Source of the DNA: Alisma plantago-aquatica
Lineage: Eukaryota > Streptophyta > Magnoliopsida > Alismatales > Alismataceae
Reading direction: 5' to 3'
Assembly: GCA_963693085.1 (NCBI GenBank)
Contig: OY856412.1
Span: 966,329,281 to 966,393,280 of the forward strand
Length of the DNA: 64,000 nt
In this document: positions 11,663 through 23,700 of the stretch, one piece after another
Position numbering within the stretch: the stretch's first letter is position 1
Layout of the letters: the number at the start of each line of letters is the position of its first letter
Program-made: the position numbers and the translations under genes
The notes under the pieces: generated by a model
The model's input: the letters and a program-made list of their open reading frames with translations, nothing else
Database searches by the model: none
What the model was told of the DNA's origin: nothing

Positions 11663-13424
11663 AATTTCCTTGAATTTGTTGAACCTAGAGTCTAATTGGG
11701 TATACTTCAGCCGACCTACAAAAGGTACACACGGCTTATATACATGACTCTCTTCTTGTGGGGGAGGTGATCTCAGCGCTTGAGGGACAACAACAACCTC
11801 TTCATCACCCCCTTAGTCAAAATATATGATGGGGGAACTTCCTTCTTCTTCCGTGGTAAGGCCAGATCTAGTAGTAACAGTCTTAAGTTGTTCTATATGC
11901 CTGGGGTTGGGTTTAGGCTGCCCTACAAAAGTCCCGGCAGGGGGTTTCTGTTGGGCAAATAGACGAGCTAGTTGGGCATATGTCACCTTTTGATGAGCTT
12001 GTTGAGAAACGATGATTTGCTCCAAGGAAGCTATCCTTTCGTTAGATGTAGGGGTGGTGGTAGGGACATTTGGTTGAGGAGGTGGTTGATTGAGGTTTTG
12101 TGGTTGAAGGTTTAAATTTTGAAATTGTTGTCCTTGATATGGTGGTCGGGTTAGATGATTTCCTCGGTAATTTCCTTGGTTTCCAAAGTTCCTTTGATTG
12201 TTGTATGGGAATCCATGTGGTGGTCGATTGTTACCTTGAGGGTAGGGATGCATTTGTTGGGTTTGGAGTTGGTTAGAGTTCTCGGCACCAGAAGGGTTCC
12301 ATATTGAAAACCATGGTGGTTTCTAATTTGGTTGGGATTGTAATAACCTTGTCCTAGTATGGTATGGATTGAATTGAGGTCTTCTAGTTGTTGTCCTATT
12401 TCAGGTTGCATGGGCATGTTGTAGAGATATTGACAGTGGAGGGTGGTATGGTCATATCCTTGGCAAATACCACAAAGAGAATCCACGACTTTTAGTTGTT
12501 GGGGTGACTCTCTAAGGGTGACTAAGGATGACTCTAACTGATCTTGTTTTAATGCAATTAATTTGAGGTTTTCTGCTATGCTTTGGATATCATTATTAAC
12601 TTCTGCCTTGGCTACCTTAAGAATTCCACCAATTCCCCTTCTAGCCCTTGTTTTGGAAGCCCGTTTGACTACTTCCCATGCGCTAGTCAAACTTTGATGC
12701 ATGAAATTTCCTCCAGATGAGGAATCGAGAAACAAAATGGTATCATCATCAACACCACAGTAGAAGGTCTCTATGAGTTGGGATCGAGAGATATCATGGT
12801 GGGGGCACTTCCTAAGTAAGTCTTTGAACCTCTTCCAGGCTTCTCCTAAAGACTCTCCTGGGGACATGGAAAAGTGAGTTATTTGACCCCTATGTTCGTA
12901 GGTGAGAGAAGGGGGGTAAAATTTCTCAAGAAACTTGCTTTGTCGAACTTCCCAAGTTGTGAGATATGTTCTTCACTCTCCATAGTATTGTACCAACTAC
13001 TAGCTTGACCAAAGAGGGAATACTTGAATAATCTAAGGCGGATGGCATCTTCAGAGACACCTGGAAGTTTGTTCAAAGAGCAAAGGTCAATGAACCTTTG
13101 AAGGTGATCTTGGCAACTTTCCCCATTGTTGTCTGAGAAGGGATTGGCTTGCATCATGGTGATCCATTGGGTTCAGATCTCAAATTTAGGAGCAATGATG
13201 GCAGGAGGTATGACTAGATGTTGTGCATAGGCAGTTTTGGGAATAGAAAAGTCCTTTAATTGTTTTTTCCTTTCGGCTTCCCTCCTATTGGCTTTTATGG
13301 CTTCTTGTTCGGCCCTATAGGCTACTCGTAAAGCGGCTTATCTTTCCACTTGTTCAGCTTGGATGAGCTCTCTTTGAGCCGTGAGAGCTTGGTCGATCCT
13401 ACGGGCAACTTCCTCTTCATTCAT
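11663..13424 (-). pseudogene. Element D copy 1: gag
   Basis: The likely start is MNEEEVARRIDQALTAQR near 13424, a charged helical N-terminus. The capsid domain follows at 13157-12879 (MMQANPFSDNNGESCQDHLQ, AIRLRLFKYSLFGQASSWY) and, after a frame break near 12875, at 12867-12151 (SPGESLGEAWKRFKDLLRKC, LIETFYCGVDDDT). A complete CCHC zinc knuckle with spacing CX2CX4HX4C is visible (CGICQGYDHTTLHC), followed by a Gln/Asn/Pro-rich tail (12253-11813). Gag forms the particle and binds RNA. Capsid motifs match Athila-type gag. Confidence 0.87.
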
Positions 13425-13673
13425 TCTTGCTAGATTTTGACAGTTTGAACGATGGAAAGTCCTTTCTATTTCTGGGTCAAATGGTTGACAATCGACATTC
13501 GGGCGTCGCATCCACAAATGAAGTAGTTAATCGTGTGCAGAAAAAATGGACTGTCGGAATGGAAACTCAACAGAAAGAGGAGTAGAACTGCCGGAATGTT
13601 ACTCGAAAGGAATACAAAAATAAAAAAAAGTTTTTCAAAAGATTTTTGGGGGTTCGAGAAAACAATCTGTTGT

Positions 13674-13690
13674 CCCTGACAACAGTGCCA
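13674..13690 (-). other. Primer-binding site, D internal copy 1
   Basis: The minus strand reads TGGCACTGTTGTCAGGG, 3 bases inside LTR 2. It is a degenerate form of the Asp-tRNA-type PBS (TGGCGCCGTTGCCGGGG) usual in Athila/Tat elements. Confidence 0.75.
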
Positions 13691-13693
13691 AAT

Positions 13694-15511
13694 TGTTAAT
13701 GCGACGCTTAGCACTTACAATCACTAATATTTTCATCCTAGAGTTTAATCTTTTTTCTACTATCAATTAAGGCTAGTATAGAAAGGGTCGATCCCACATG
13801 ACAACTTATTAAGATTGTTATCTCTAATCCCAATTATTAGAAGAACTTATTTTATTTGTTTTTGTTTTTTTTAAGTTTTGGAAAAGAAAGTAAAAGTCAA
13901 GTTTTGGGGGTTGGTGATTAACACTAAGGAAAGAAATACAAGAATAAAAATGCACTTAACAAGAATATAAATTTGCCTTGTCACAAGGAAAATTAAGATT
14001 GTTGTTAGCACAAGAAATACTATTATGAATGAAAAGACAAGGAATTTAAAGAAAGTAAAAGCAAGCGGTGATTAAATCAAGAGATGGGAATCGAGGATTT
14101 AGGGGTTTTCACCACCTTAGCCTAGGCAAAAACAAACTAATCCTTTAAAAACGACGGATTCGATGAAGGCAAGTGAATTATTAAAAATCTACTAAAGATG
14201 GACTCCACATGAGCCCATTGGTCCTGGTGCTCATGCTTCTTAGTACATCATCCTAAAAGAAGAAGATCCACGGTTGTTTCAAAACTTCTATGCGATTGGG
14301 TTTGTTGTTCTAAATCTGAACTTCCACGGTCATATCCATCCAGATTAACTTTTATTCAAATCAATTAATTACTTTGATAGATCAATTAGTTATCAAATCC
14401 AAAAGCCATCTAGAATCGTTTTTTAAGGAAAAGTTGATAAAGCCATGGCTAAGGGGTTATTCCCCTTGCCTTGATAAAGAACTACTCACTCATGGAAAAG
14501 GACAAAAGAGAGACGGAGGGAGGAAGTGATCTAGCCATCTTCGAGTCTTACGACTACTGATCCTCGATTAGAGACAATGAAGATGGCTGCCTCTTCCTAC
14601 CTTTCTTGATTGCTCAGGAGAGGGGAGGAGGAGAAAAGAAAATACTAGATCTAAAACACAACGGAATAACAAAATAACATGTAACAAAGATGCAAATCCA
14701 CTTTATTCCAGATATAGAAGAAGAATACAAGGAAAATTGCTTCAGAGAACTAATACAAGAAAACTCGAGATCCCCAAGGAGGAGGAATTGCCCCTCCTTT
14801 TATAGGATAAGGAGGGGGGTATAAATTAGGTTTAGGGCAAAAGAAATGGCCGTCGGCAGTTGCTAACTTTCTAGATCTAGTCAATAGAGGAAACAATTGA
14901 TTGCTTTGCATTCCTTTTGCATTAATTTCCCACAACAGCAATTTCGAGCGTATTTTTGGGCTACTCAAAAATTCAGAAGTGGCCCAAAAATATATTTTTC
15001 CTGTAGATAATTGAATTATATTTCCAACACATATTTGCACAATAAATTTCTTATTAGGATGTGGGAGGTATACCAATTTTGGTGAAAGGTATATACTGAA
15101 ATTAGACTCTGCGGGAAAATATAAGGCTAATTTCATTGGTTAATTGCGCAGCCAAATAAACACCAAAATTGCCGCAAAATATGCCTTTTTTGTAGCCATT
15201 AAATTCTATTTTCATTCCATACTTTATCTTGAAATTCTACCTTTAGACGCAAAAGATATGGCTATTTTGGTGACGAGTATCTCAGGCACTGCGGGAATAT
15301 TTGAAAAGCCTCATATCTTCATCTTTTATTTTCTCGATTTAATTACTTAGATAATTCCTGAATATTAAGAAAAATATCATAAGAATTCAGGAAAAGTATA
15401 TCAAGAAGATGAAAGTGCTATTTATTTTTGAATTAGCTAAAATTAATAAAAAAATGTCCTAATTAATTATTCTAAATGAAGAAAAAATAGGAGATGAATA
15501 TGCATTCATCA
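13694..15511 (-). repeat. Element D, LTR 2 (middle LTR shared by both internal copies)
   Basis: This LTR is 1818 bp and collinear with LTRs 1 and 3. Low-coordinate side: PBS of internal copy 1. High-coordinate side: PPT of internal copy 2. It therefore acts as 5' LTR for one copy and 3' LTR for the other. There is no target-site duplication at its ends, as expected of an internal LTR. It contains the TATAAAAGG box at 14796-14804. Confidence 0.93.
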
Positions 15512-16673
15512 AAATAACCCAAACATAAACTTTGTTCATCTTGAATAATATTAAAATCAAGAAATACTCCCAAGACATACTCTCAACCTATCATCCTCAC
15601 TCTCCTAACAACCACTTGATTCCTTCCACCAAAATATGGCCAAGCGACCCTGTCTTCCTGAATTCACGAAAAGTGACTTTTATATTTCCTACTTCACAAA
15701 CTTGCATTTATTCAAGACCTACAATAAAACAGATTTTCATTTCACCTTTGCATTTGGTACTCCATTTTTTTAAAGTTTTACACAAGAACATGGCTGATTT
15801 TGGATGGTTGGGGTTTTTGTAGTTTTCCCCTGGGTAGAAAATTGGAGTGAAGGAGGTATGGAAGAAGGACAATCTCTCCTCTATTCGACTCAAGACCTTT
15901 TTATTTAGTGGACATGCAGTTACATTGACCACATTTTTTTCTTTGATTTTTGGTGATACACCCAATTGTGTGGGTATGGAAGAAGCGGAAGAGGGGGAAG
16001 GGGTGCCACCCCAAACTTAGTGTTTTGGGCACTACTGGCTTTTTTCTTTTTGACGAATGGAAAGATTTGGAAGTGGTGGAAGAAGAGTAGAAGATGATAT
16101 TCTTGTGCAACTTTTTTTCCTCTTTTTTTAGAGTATCATGCATTGGTTCAACTATTACCGAATCATGCGAAAAATTAAGAAAATTTATACAAGTTGTACA
16201 TGATAAGAAAGCATCACTCTTGAATCCTATCAGTCCTCTATGGCTTGCCATCTTTTCCAAGGAGTGATTATTATTTGAGGTCCTAAGTGACAGGAGGATT
16301 TCTAGTCATGAAAGTTTCAAAATTTTAGTTGCAAGGCAGTTACATCATTAAGGGGAGTATTTTGACAAATGATCATATCAAGGCCGACTAGATAATGGCC
16401 TTTTTACAATTAAGTAAAAAAATTGGCCGACTAGATAAGGGCCAAAAACTAAAGTAACTAATGAATGTAAAGATGAAAAGGAAAAATAAAACAAATAAGG
16501 AAAAGATAGGGGTGGATCACGTACCCCCCACCCCCACCCCGGACTTAGAATTTTGCTCGTCCGGACCAAACTCTTAGACCGAGATGGAGGAAAGAGGATC
16601 ATGACAGTGGTGGATAGTATGGTGGTGGAGGAGCGGAGGAGGCATGGTTGTGGTAGTGACTTGGTTGATTTCC
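15512..16673 (-). other. Non-coding 3' part of D internal copy 2, with PPT and an internal purine tract
   Basis: No gene is supported. The minus-strand PPT region (ATGTTTGGGTTATTT) is at 15512-15526. The internal G-rich tract (GGACGAGCAAAATTCTAAG, then GGGGTGGGGGTGGGGGG) is at 16523-16563. The region is collinear with 9296-10444. Confidence 0.7.
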
Positions 16674-17303
16674 TCAGAACCACTCCATCTTTGCTTGCGT
16701 GTCTCGAAATGTATCCTGAATGGCTTGGCGTACGTTAGTATACCAAGGATAAGAATTGAAATCAAGATGGTTCAGTCCCCATGGTTTGACATATGGTGGA
16801 GAACAGTCATATTGAATCTCATTTGTATAAGGATAATTATTATAAGAAGCATTGTTTTGACTGAATTGTAGTTGTTCGATTATATGTTGTCCACTAGTAT
16901 CAATGGGGGTTGGGATGAAGGGATGATAGTCGGAGTATCCATCAATGACATTTGGTTGCACTTCTTGGGTAGTGATATGTAGTAGTGGCTCAAAAGATGT
17001 TTGGTGATTATCATAGAGTGGTTCCTCAAAGGGAGAGGGAGGAGAGGAAATGGGTATGGTCATAGATGGGTGAGGGGGTTGTGGGAGGGGAACTTCTTGA
17101 GTGGTGATGTTGGTTGTACCCACGGTATGAATAGTGGGAGGGTAAATGTCCATCTTGATAGGACTGACTGGGCCAGTTTGAGTAGCAACTTGATTGTCCA
17201 CTAGAGAAATTTGGGTTTTGATCACATGTGGTGGTTTAGAATTAAGGAAACATAGTTGCATCTTATTGAAATGGTCCATGCATTCAAGGAAATAGACTTC
17301 TTC
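16674..17303 (-). pseudogene. Element D copy 2: unknown ORF after the protease (open, about 209 codons)
   Basis: This product is not recognised. The frame is open from just after the TAG at 17304-17306 to the stop at 16674. The first Met is at 17279 (MDHFNKMQLCFLNSKPPHVI). It is a low-complexity, probably disordered protein rich in Pro, Asn, Gln, Tyr and Thr. It contains ATQTGPVSPIKMDIYPPT, several HxF/Y repeats and a C-terminal block SPPYVKPWGLNHLDFNSYPW ending AKMEWF. There is no signal peptide, membrane span, zinc site or polymerase/integrase motif. Near-identity with the 10445-11077 copy supports its being coding in the ancestor. It sits exactly where RT would normally begin, so it may be a replacement domain or a captured tail. 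Confidence 0.65.
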
Positions 17304-17789
17304 CTACTGGGTGTACTTCATGTTACCCCCAGAGGCTTGAAAATTTATGAACTTCATTCCCACTCTTAGTGTGAGAAGTCCTGTCTTAATTTCAATGAGG
17401 GTTGTGGCCGTGGCGAGGAATGGCCGACCAAAGATGAGAGGGTAGCTAGTGTCTTCTTTTATATCAAGTACCACAAAGTCACAAGGGATATAGAAATTTC
17501 CGACCTGGATTGGCACATCATCAATAATACCAAGAGGCTTGGTAATGGAAGAGTATGCAAGTTGAATACGCATCGGAGTTGGTCTAGCATCAGTTAGACC
17601 AAACCTTCTACACATGCTCAAAGGGATGATGGACACACTAGCTCCAAGATCAGTTAGGCCTGAATGGCTGGTAGAGTCACCGATAGAACAAGTGATTCCG
17701 AAAGATCCTGGATGTTTGTGTATCTTTGGCATTTTACTTTGGATGATGTCTGATGTAGTTTTGGCAAATTTACCATTTCATATTCCTCG
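17304..17789 (-). pseudogene. Element D copy 2: retropepsin protease
   Basis: An Athila/Tat-type aspartic protease is read at 17732-17304 with the active-site loop TDLGASVSIIPLSMC, then RIQLAYSSITKPLGIIDDV and YPLIFGRPFLATATTLIEI. It is separated from gag by a frameshift near 17770, where one base is missing relative to copy 1. The stop at 17304-17306 is GAG to TAG, one codon away from the different stop in copy 1. As in copy 1, no RT or integrase follows. Confidence 0.87.
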
Positions 17790-19651
17790 ATAGTGCGCTT
17801 ACGGTTTAGAAGGGCTTTGAAGAATTTTTTCCATTCAGGTAGATCAGTCATAGCGTCCAAAAGTGGGATGTTGACGCATAACTTTCTCATAATTTCCTTG
17901 AATTTGTTGAACCTGGAGTCTAATTGGGTATACTTTAGCCGACCTGCAAAAGGTACACACGGCTTATATACATGACTCTCTTCTTGTGGGGGAGGTGATC
18001 TCAGTGCTTGAGGGATAACAACAACCTCTTCATCACCCCCTTGGTCAAAATCTATGATGGGGGAACTTCCTTCTTCTTCCGTGGTAAGGCCAGATCTAGT
18101 AGTAACAACCTTAAGTTGTTCTATATGCCTGGGGTTGGGTTCAGGCTGCCCTGCAAAAGTCCCGGAAGGGGGTTTCTGTTGGGCAAACAGACGAGCTAGT
18201 TTGGCATCCGTCACCTTTTGATGAGCTTGTTGAGCAACGATGATTTTCTCCAAGGCAGCTATCCTTTCGTCAGATGTAGGGGTGGTGGTAGGGACATTTG
18301 GTTGAGGAGGTGGTTGATTGAGGTTTTGAGGTTGAAGGTTTAAATTTTGAAATTGTTGTCCTTGATATGGTGGTCGGGTTAGATGATTTCCTCGGTAATT
18401 TCCTTGGTTTCCAAAGTTCCTTTGATTGTTGTATGGGAATCTAGGTGGTGTTCGATTGTTATCTTGAGGGTAGGGAGGCATTTGTTGGGTGTGGAGTTGG
18501 CTAGAGTTCTCGGCACTTGAAGGGTTCCCATATTGAAAACCATGGCGGTTTCTAGTTTGGTTGGGATTGTAGTAACCTTGTCCTAGTGTGATATGGATTG
18601 AATTGAGGTCTTCTGGTTGTTGTCCTGTTTCAGGTTGCATGGGCATGTTGTAGAGATATTAACAGTGGAGGGTGGTATGGTCGTATCCTTGGTAAATACC
18701 ACAAAGAGAATCCATGGCTTTTAATTGTTGGGGTGACTCTCTAAGGGTGACCAAGGATGACTCTAACCGATCTTGTTTTAAGGCAATTAATTTGAGACTT
18801 TCTGCTATGCTTTGGATATCATTATTAACTTCTGCCTTGGCTACCTTAAGAATTCCACCAATTCCCGTTCTAGCCCTTGTTTTGGAAGCCCGTTTGACTA
18901 CTTCCCATGCGCTAGTCAAACTTTGATGCATGAAATTTCCTCCAAATGAGGAATCGAGAAAGAATTTGGTATCATCATCAACACCACGATAGAAGATCTC
19001 TATGAGTTGGGCTTGAGAGATATCATGGTGGGGGCACTTCCAAAGTATGTCTTTGAACATCTTCCAGGATTCTCCTAAAGACTCTCCTGGGGACATGGAA
19101 AAGTGAGTTATTTGACCCCTAAGTTCGTAGGTGAGAGAAGGGGGGGAAAATTTCTCAAGAAACTTGCTTTGTAGAACTTCCCAAGTTGTGACATGTTCTT
19201 CACTCTCCATAGTATTGTACTAGCTACTAGCTTTACCAGAGAGGGAATACTTGAATAATCTAAGGCGGATGGCATCTTCAGAGACACCTAGAAGTTTGTT
19301 CAAAGAGCAAAGGTCATTGAACCTTTGAAGGTGATCTTGGAAACTTTCCCCATTGTTGCCTGAGAAGGGGTTGGCTTGCATCATGGTCATCCATTGGGTT
19401 CGAATCTCAAATTGAGGAACAACGATGGCAGGAGGTATGACCAGATGTTGTGCATAGGCAGTTTTGGGAATACAAAAGTCCTTTAATTGTTTTTGCCTTT
19501 CAACTTCCCTCCTATTGGCTTCTATGGCTTCTTGTTTGGCCCTATATGCTACTCATAAAGCGGCTTCTCTTTCTCCTTGTTCAGCTTGGATGAGTTCTCT
19601 TTGAGCGGTGAGAGCTTGGTCGATCCTATGGGAACCTTCCTCTTCATTCAT
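17790..19651 (-). pseudogene. Element D copy 2: gag
   Basis: The N-terminus starts near 19651 (MNEEEGSHRIDQ). The capsid part is read through 19400-19223 (QANPFSGNNGESFQDHLQRF). It is broken by TAG at 19220-19222, where copy 1 has TGG, and continues open at 19210-18659 (TWEVLQSKFLEKFSPPSLTY, LIEIFYRGVDDDTKF). The zinc knuckle is damaged: CGIYQGYDHTTLHC has Tyr for the second Cys. The Pro/Gln/Asn-rich tail and linker to the protease are read at 18646-17790 (PYNNQRNFGNQGNYRGNH). Antisense ORFs here are shadows. Confidence 0.87.
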
Positions 19652-19899
19652 TCTTGCTAGATTTTGACAGTTTGAACGATGGAAAGTCCTTTCTATTTCT
19701 GGGTCAAACAGTTGAAAATCGACGTTCGGACGTCACATGCACAAATGAAGCAGTTAATCGTGTGTAGAAAAAATGGACTGCTGGAATGGAACTCGGTAGA
19801 AAGAGGAGTACCACTTCCGGAATGTTACTCAGAATGCATAAAAAAATAAAATAAAATTTTTCAAAAGATTTTTGGTGGTTCGAGAAAATAATCCGTTGT

Positions 19900-19916
19900 C
19901 CCCGACAATGACGCCA
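19900..19916 (-). other. Primer-binding site, D internal copy 2
   Basis: The minus strand reads TGGCGTCATTGTCGGGG, 3 bases inside LTR 3. It is a close match to the Asp-tRNA-type PBS of Athila/Tat elements. Confidence 0.8.
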
Positions 19917-19919
19917 AAT

Positions 19920-21729
19920 TGTTAATGTGACGCTTAGCACTTACAATCACTAAGATTTTTATCCTAGAGTTTAATCCTTTTTCTACTTCCGATTAAGGCT
20001 AATATAGAAAGGGTCGATCCCACATGACAACTTATTAAGATTGTTATCTCTAATCCCAATTATTTGAAGAACTTATTTTATTTGTTTTTGTTTTTTTTAA
20101 GTTTTGGAAAAGAAAGTAAAAGTCAAGTTTTGGGGGTTGGTGATTAACACTAAGGAAAGAAATACAAGAATAAAAATGCACTTAACAAGAACATAAATTT
20201 GCCCTGTCACAAGGAAAATTAAGATTGTTGTTAGCACAAGAAATACTATTATGAATGAAAAGACAAGGAATTTAAAGAAAGTAAAAGCAAGCGGTGATTA
20301 AATCAAGAGATGGGAATCGGGGATTTAGGGGTTTTCACCACCTTAGCCTAGGAAAAAACAAACTAATCCTTTAAAAATGACGGATTCGATGAAGCCAAGT
20401 GAATTAATAAAAATCCACTAAAGATGGACTCCACATGAGCCCATTGGTCCTGGAGCTCATGCTTCTTAGTACATCATTCTAAAAGAAGAAGATCCACGGC
20501 CGTTTCAAAACTTCTATGTGATTGGGTTTGTTGTTCTAAATCTGAACATCCACGGTCATATCCATCTAGATTAACTTTTAATCAAATCAATTAATTACTT
20601 TGATAGATCAATTAGTTATCAAACCCAAAAGCCATCTAGAATCATTTTTAAAAGAAAATTCGATAAAGCCATGACTAAGGGGTTATTCCCCTTGCCTTGA
20701 TAAAGAACTACTCACTCATGGAAAAGGAGCAAAGAGAGATGGAGGGAGGAAGTGATCTAGCCATCTTTGAGTCTTACGACTACTAATCCTCGATTAGAGA
20801 CAATGAAGATGGCTGCCTCTTCCTACCTTGCTCGATTGCTCAGGAGAGGGGAGGAGGAGAAAAGAAAATACTAGATCTAAAACACAACGGAATAACAGAA
20901 TAACATGTAACAAAGATGCAAAGCCACTTTATTCCAGATCTAGAAGAAAAATACAAGGAAAATTGCTTCAGAGTACTAATACAAGAAAACTCAAGATCCC
21001 CAAGGAGGAGGAAGTGCCCCTCCTTTTATAGGAGAAGGAGGGGGTTATACATTAGATTTAGGGCAAAAGAAATGTCTGTCGATGGCTGGTTACTTTCTAG
21101 ATCTTGTCAATAGAGGAAATAATTGATTGCTTTGCATTCCTTTTGCATTAATTTCCCGCAATAGTGATTTTGAGTGTATTTTTGGGCTAGTCAAAAATTC
21201 AGAAGCGGCCCGAAAATATATTTTTCCTGTAGATAATTGAATTATATTTCCAACGCATACTTGCACAATAAATTGTGCCTTAGGATATGGGAGTTATACC
21301 AATTTTGGTGCAAGGTATATACTGAAATTAGACTCTACGGAAAAATGTACACTGGTTAATTGCGCAGCCAAATAAACACCAAAATTGTCGCAAAATATGT
21401 CTTTTTTGTAGCCAATAAAATTTTATTTTTTCATTCCATACTTTATTCTGAAATTATGCCTTTAGACGCAAAAGATATGGCTATTTTGGTGACGAGTATC
21501 TCAGGCATTGCGGGAATATTTGAAAAGCCTCATATCTTCATCTTTTATTTTCTCGATTTAATTACTTAGATAATTCCTGAAAATTAAGAAAAATATCATC
21601 AGAATTTAGGAAAAGTATATCAAAAAGATGAAAGTGCTATTTATTTTTGAATTAGCTAAAATTAATAAAAAAAGTCCTAATTTATTATTCTAAATGAAGC
21701 AAAAATAAGAGATGAATATGCATTCATCA
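19920..21729 (-). repeat. Element D, LTR 3 (outer, 5' LTR)
   Basis: This LTR is 1810 bp. On the minus strand it starts TGATGAATGCATATT and ends TTAACA. The right TSD TGTAC (21730-21734) follows, after which the RNase H of B resumes. A TATAAAAGG box is at 21022-21030. Confidence 0.93.
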
Positions 21730-21734
21730 TGTAC

Positions 21735-23200
21735 ATTCGTCTGTCGAAGAGACACTAGCATATCCCTCTTGTGGCAAACCAAGGAATACATTTGTGCATT
21801 ATTTGCAAATGAGGATGAAGACAACTTCCTACTCAAAGCATCAACTACCACATTTTCCATCCCTGGGTGGTAATCTATTGTGAAATCATAATCCTTAATA
21901 AACTCCATCCATCTTCTTTGCCTCATATTCAGTTCCTATTTTGAGAAGATATATTGTAGATTCTTGTGGTCATTGAAGATTTGACACTTTTCACCATAAA
22001 GGTAGTGTCTCCAGATCTTTAAGGCATGGACCACCGCTGCATTCTCTATATCATATGTTGGGTAATTCTCCTCATGTTTCTTAATCTATCGTGAAGCAAA
22101 AGAAATCACATTTTTATCCTTCATCAACACGCATCCCAACCCAATTTTTGAAGCATCACAAAAGACAACATAGCCTTTCCCATGCTCTGGAAGCACTAAC
22201 ACCAGTGCACTGGTCAACTTTTCTTTCAACAGCTGAAAAGAATGTTGACACTTGGCACTCCAAGCATAAGGAACATCCTTCCTTGTTAACCTAGTTAGGG
22301 GTAATGTTATATAACTAAAATCGTTGATGAGCCTTCTATAGTAGTCTACCAAACCTAGGAAACTGTGAATCTCTTTCGGTGTCTTTGGTTGTGCCCATTC
22401 TATTACAGACTCCACTTTCTTGGGTTCAACACAAACACCTTTAGAAGATATAACATGGCCTAGTTAAGACACTTTATATAACCAAAATTCACACTTGCTG
22501 AACTTAGCATATAGTTGATGTTGTCTCAACAAAGTCAACGCATGGACAAGGTGTTGCTCATTCTATTAACTATCCTTGGAGTATATTATGATATCATCTA
22601 TGAACATGAACACACAATGATCAAGATAAGGTCTAAACACCCTATTCATCAGATCCATAAAATCTACATGTGCATTGGTTAGCCCAAATGGCATCACAAC
22701 GAACTCATAATGACCATACCCAATCCTAAAGGCTGACTTAGGTATGCCATCTGCCTTAATCCTCAACTAACCTGACCTGAGGTCTATCTTTGAAAACATA
22801 GTGGCACCTCCCAACTGATCAAAAAGATCATCAACCCTTGGCAAAGGATACTTATTCTTTATCATCACTTTGTTTAACTGTCGATAGTCTATACACAACC
22901 TCATTGAACCATCTTTCTTCTTAACAAACAACAGGGGAGAACCCCAAGGGGAAGTACTTAGCCTGATAAAACCCTTCTTTAATAGTTCATGTAACTATTT
23001 CTTTAACTCTTGCATCTTTGTTGGTGCCATTCTGTATGGTGAATGTGCTATGGGTTGTGTTCTAGGAGAAAGAGTGATATCAAAGTCAATCTCTCTAGGA
23101 GGGGGAACTCCAGGAAACTCATCAAGAAAAACATCTTCAAACTCCTGTACCACTGGTACCTCCTGGACACTAGTACCTCTCACCTTGGTATCCACAACAT
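21735..23200 (-). pseudogene. Element B reverse transcriptase and RNase H
   Basis: The RT N-terminus is at 23195-22995 (VQEFEDVFLDEFPGVPPPRE, SPYRMAPTKMQELKK). The palm is at 22766-22566, with [20 protein letters not shown] and the catalytic box FIDD at about 22604-22593. The connection follows (22415-22250, TPKEIHSFLGLVDYYRRLIN). RNase H starts near 22170 (VVFCDASKIGLGCVLM), and its C-terminal end is at 21926-21820 (DYHPGMENVVVDALSRK). Domain order and motifs are those of Ty3/gypsy chromoviruses. Several stops break the frame. Insertion D interrupts it after the TSD at 21730-21734, and the same protein resumes at 7473. Confidence 0.9.
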
Positions 23201-23234
23201 GGGCTTAGAAAGCTTCAAATCCTTATTTCATCAA

Positions 23235-23700
23235 TCACTCTGCTATCAATGCTAATATCAAATAGGTAGGAAGAATCTTCCTATCACCTTGGAAAACCCA
23301 CTGTACCTCTCCATCATGGAACATTGCTACCTTAGTGCTATAGTCCAAGATTACTTTGTACTTTTCCAAGGTTTCCATCCCTAGGATCACATCAAAACCA
23401 TGCATGTCAAGTGGCAAAAGATCCACTTGAATGTTACGTCCAGAAAAAGAAAGAACACAAGAAGAACACACTTCCTACAACTCAGCGGAACCAACCAAAT
23501 GAGTCTCTAGGCACATGCTATCAGATCTATGACTAACAGGTAGATAAAAACTATCTATCACCTCTATTATGATAAAAGAGTGTGTTGCACATGGATCTAC
23601 TAGCACAGATACAAAACAAGAAGTAGACAAATTAGAATGAAATAACTCCATCTGACCTGTCACAACTTATGGGTTGACTACTGCTTCTGACTGGCTCATG
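23235..23700 (-). pseudogene. Element B retropepsin protease
   Basis: The protease is read at 23663-23475 and 23471-23235 around a stop. The active-site loop is LVDPCATHSFI, with Cys where Gly is invariant, so it would be inactive. The later motif DVILGMETLEKYKVI is kept. It is homologous to 561-992 of element A and lies in the normal place between gag and RT. Confidence 0.87.

Larger units (their letters stand above)
7479..21729 (-). mobile_element. Element D: tandem three-LTR, non-autonomous gag-protease retrotransposon (Athila/Tat-like)
   Basis: D has three LTRs (7479-9295, 13694-15511, 19920-21729) and two internal regions of about 4.4 kb. Outer ends are flanked by the TSD TGTAC (7474-7478 and 21730-21734), so the whole array occupies one insertion site inside the RNase H-integrase region of B. 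The PBS, the gag and protease type and the PPT context (GACGAGCAAAG then AAGTTTGGG) fit the Athila/Tat branch of Ty3/gypsy. Both internal copies lack RT, RNase H and integrase and carry instead an unknown ORF after the protease. This is the layout of TR-GAG-type non-autonomous elements. The first two LTR bases at 7479 (AA for TG) have mutated. Confidence 0.92.
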
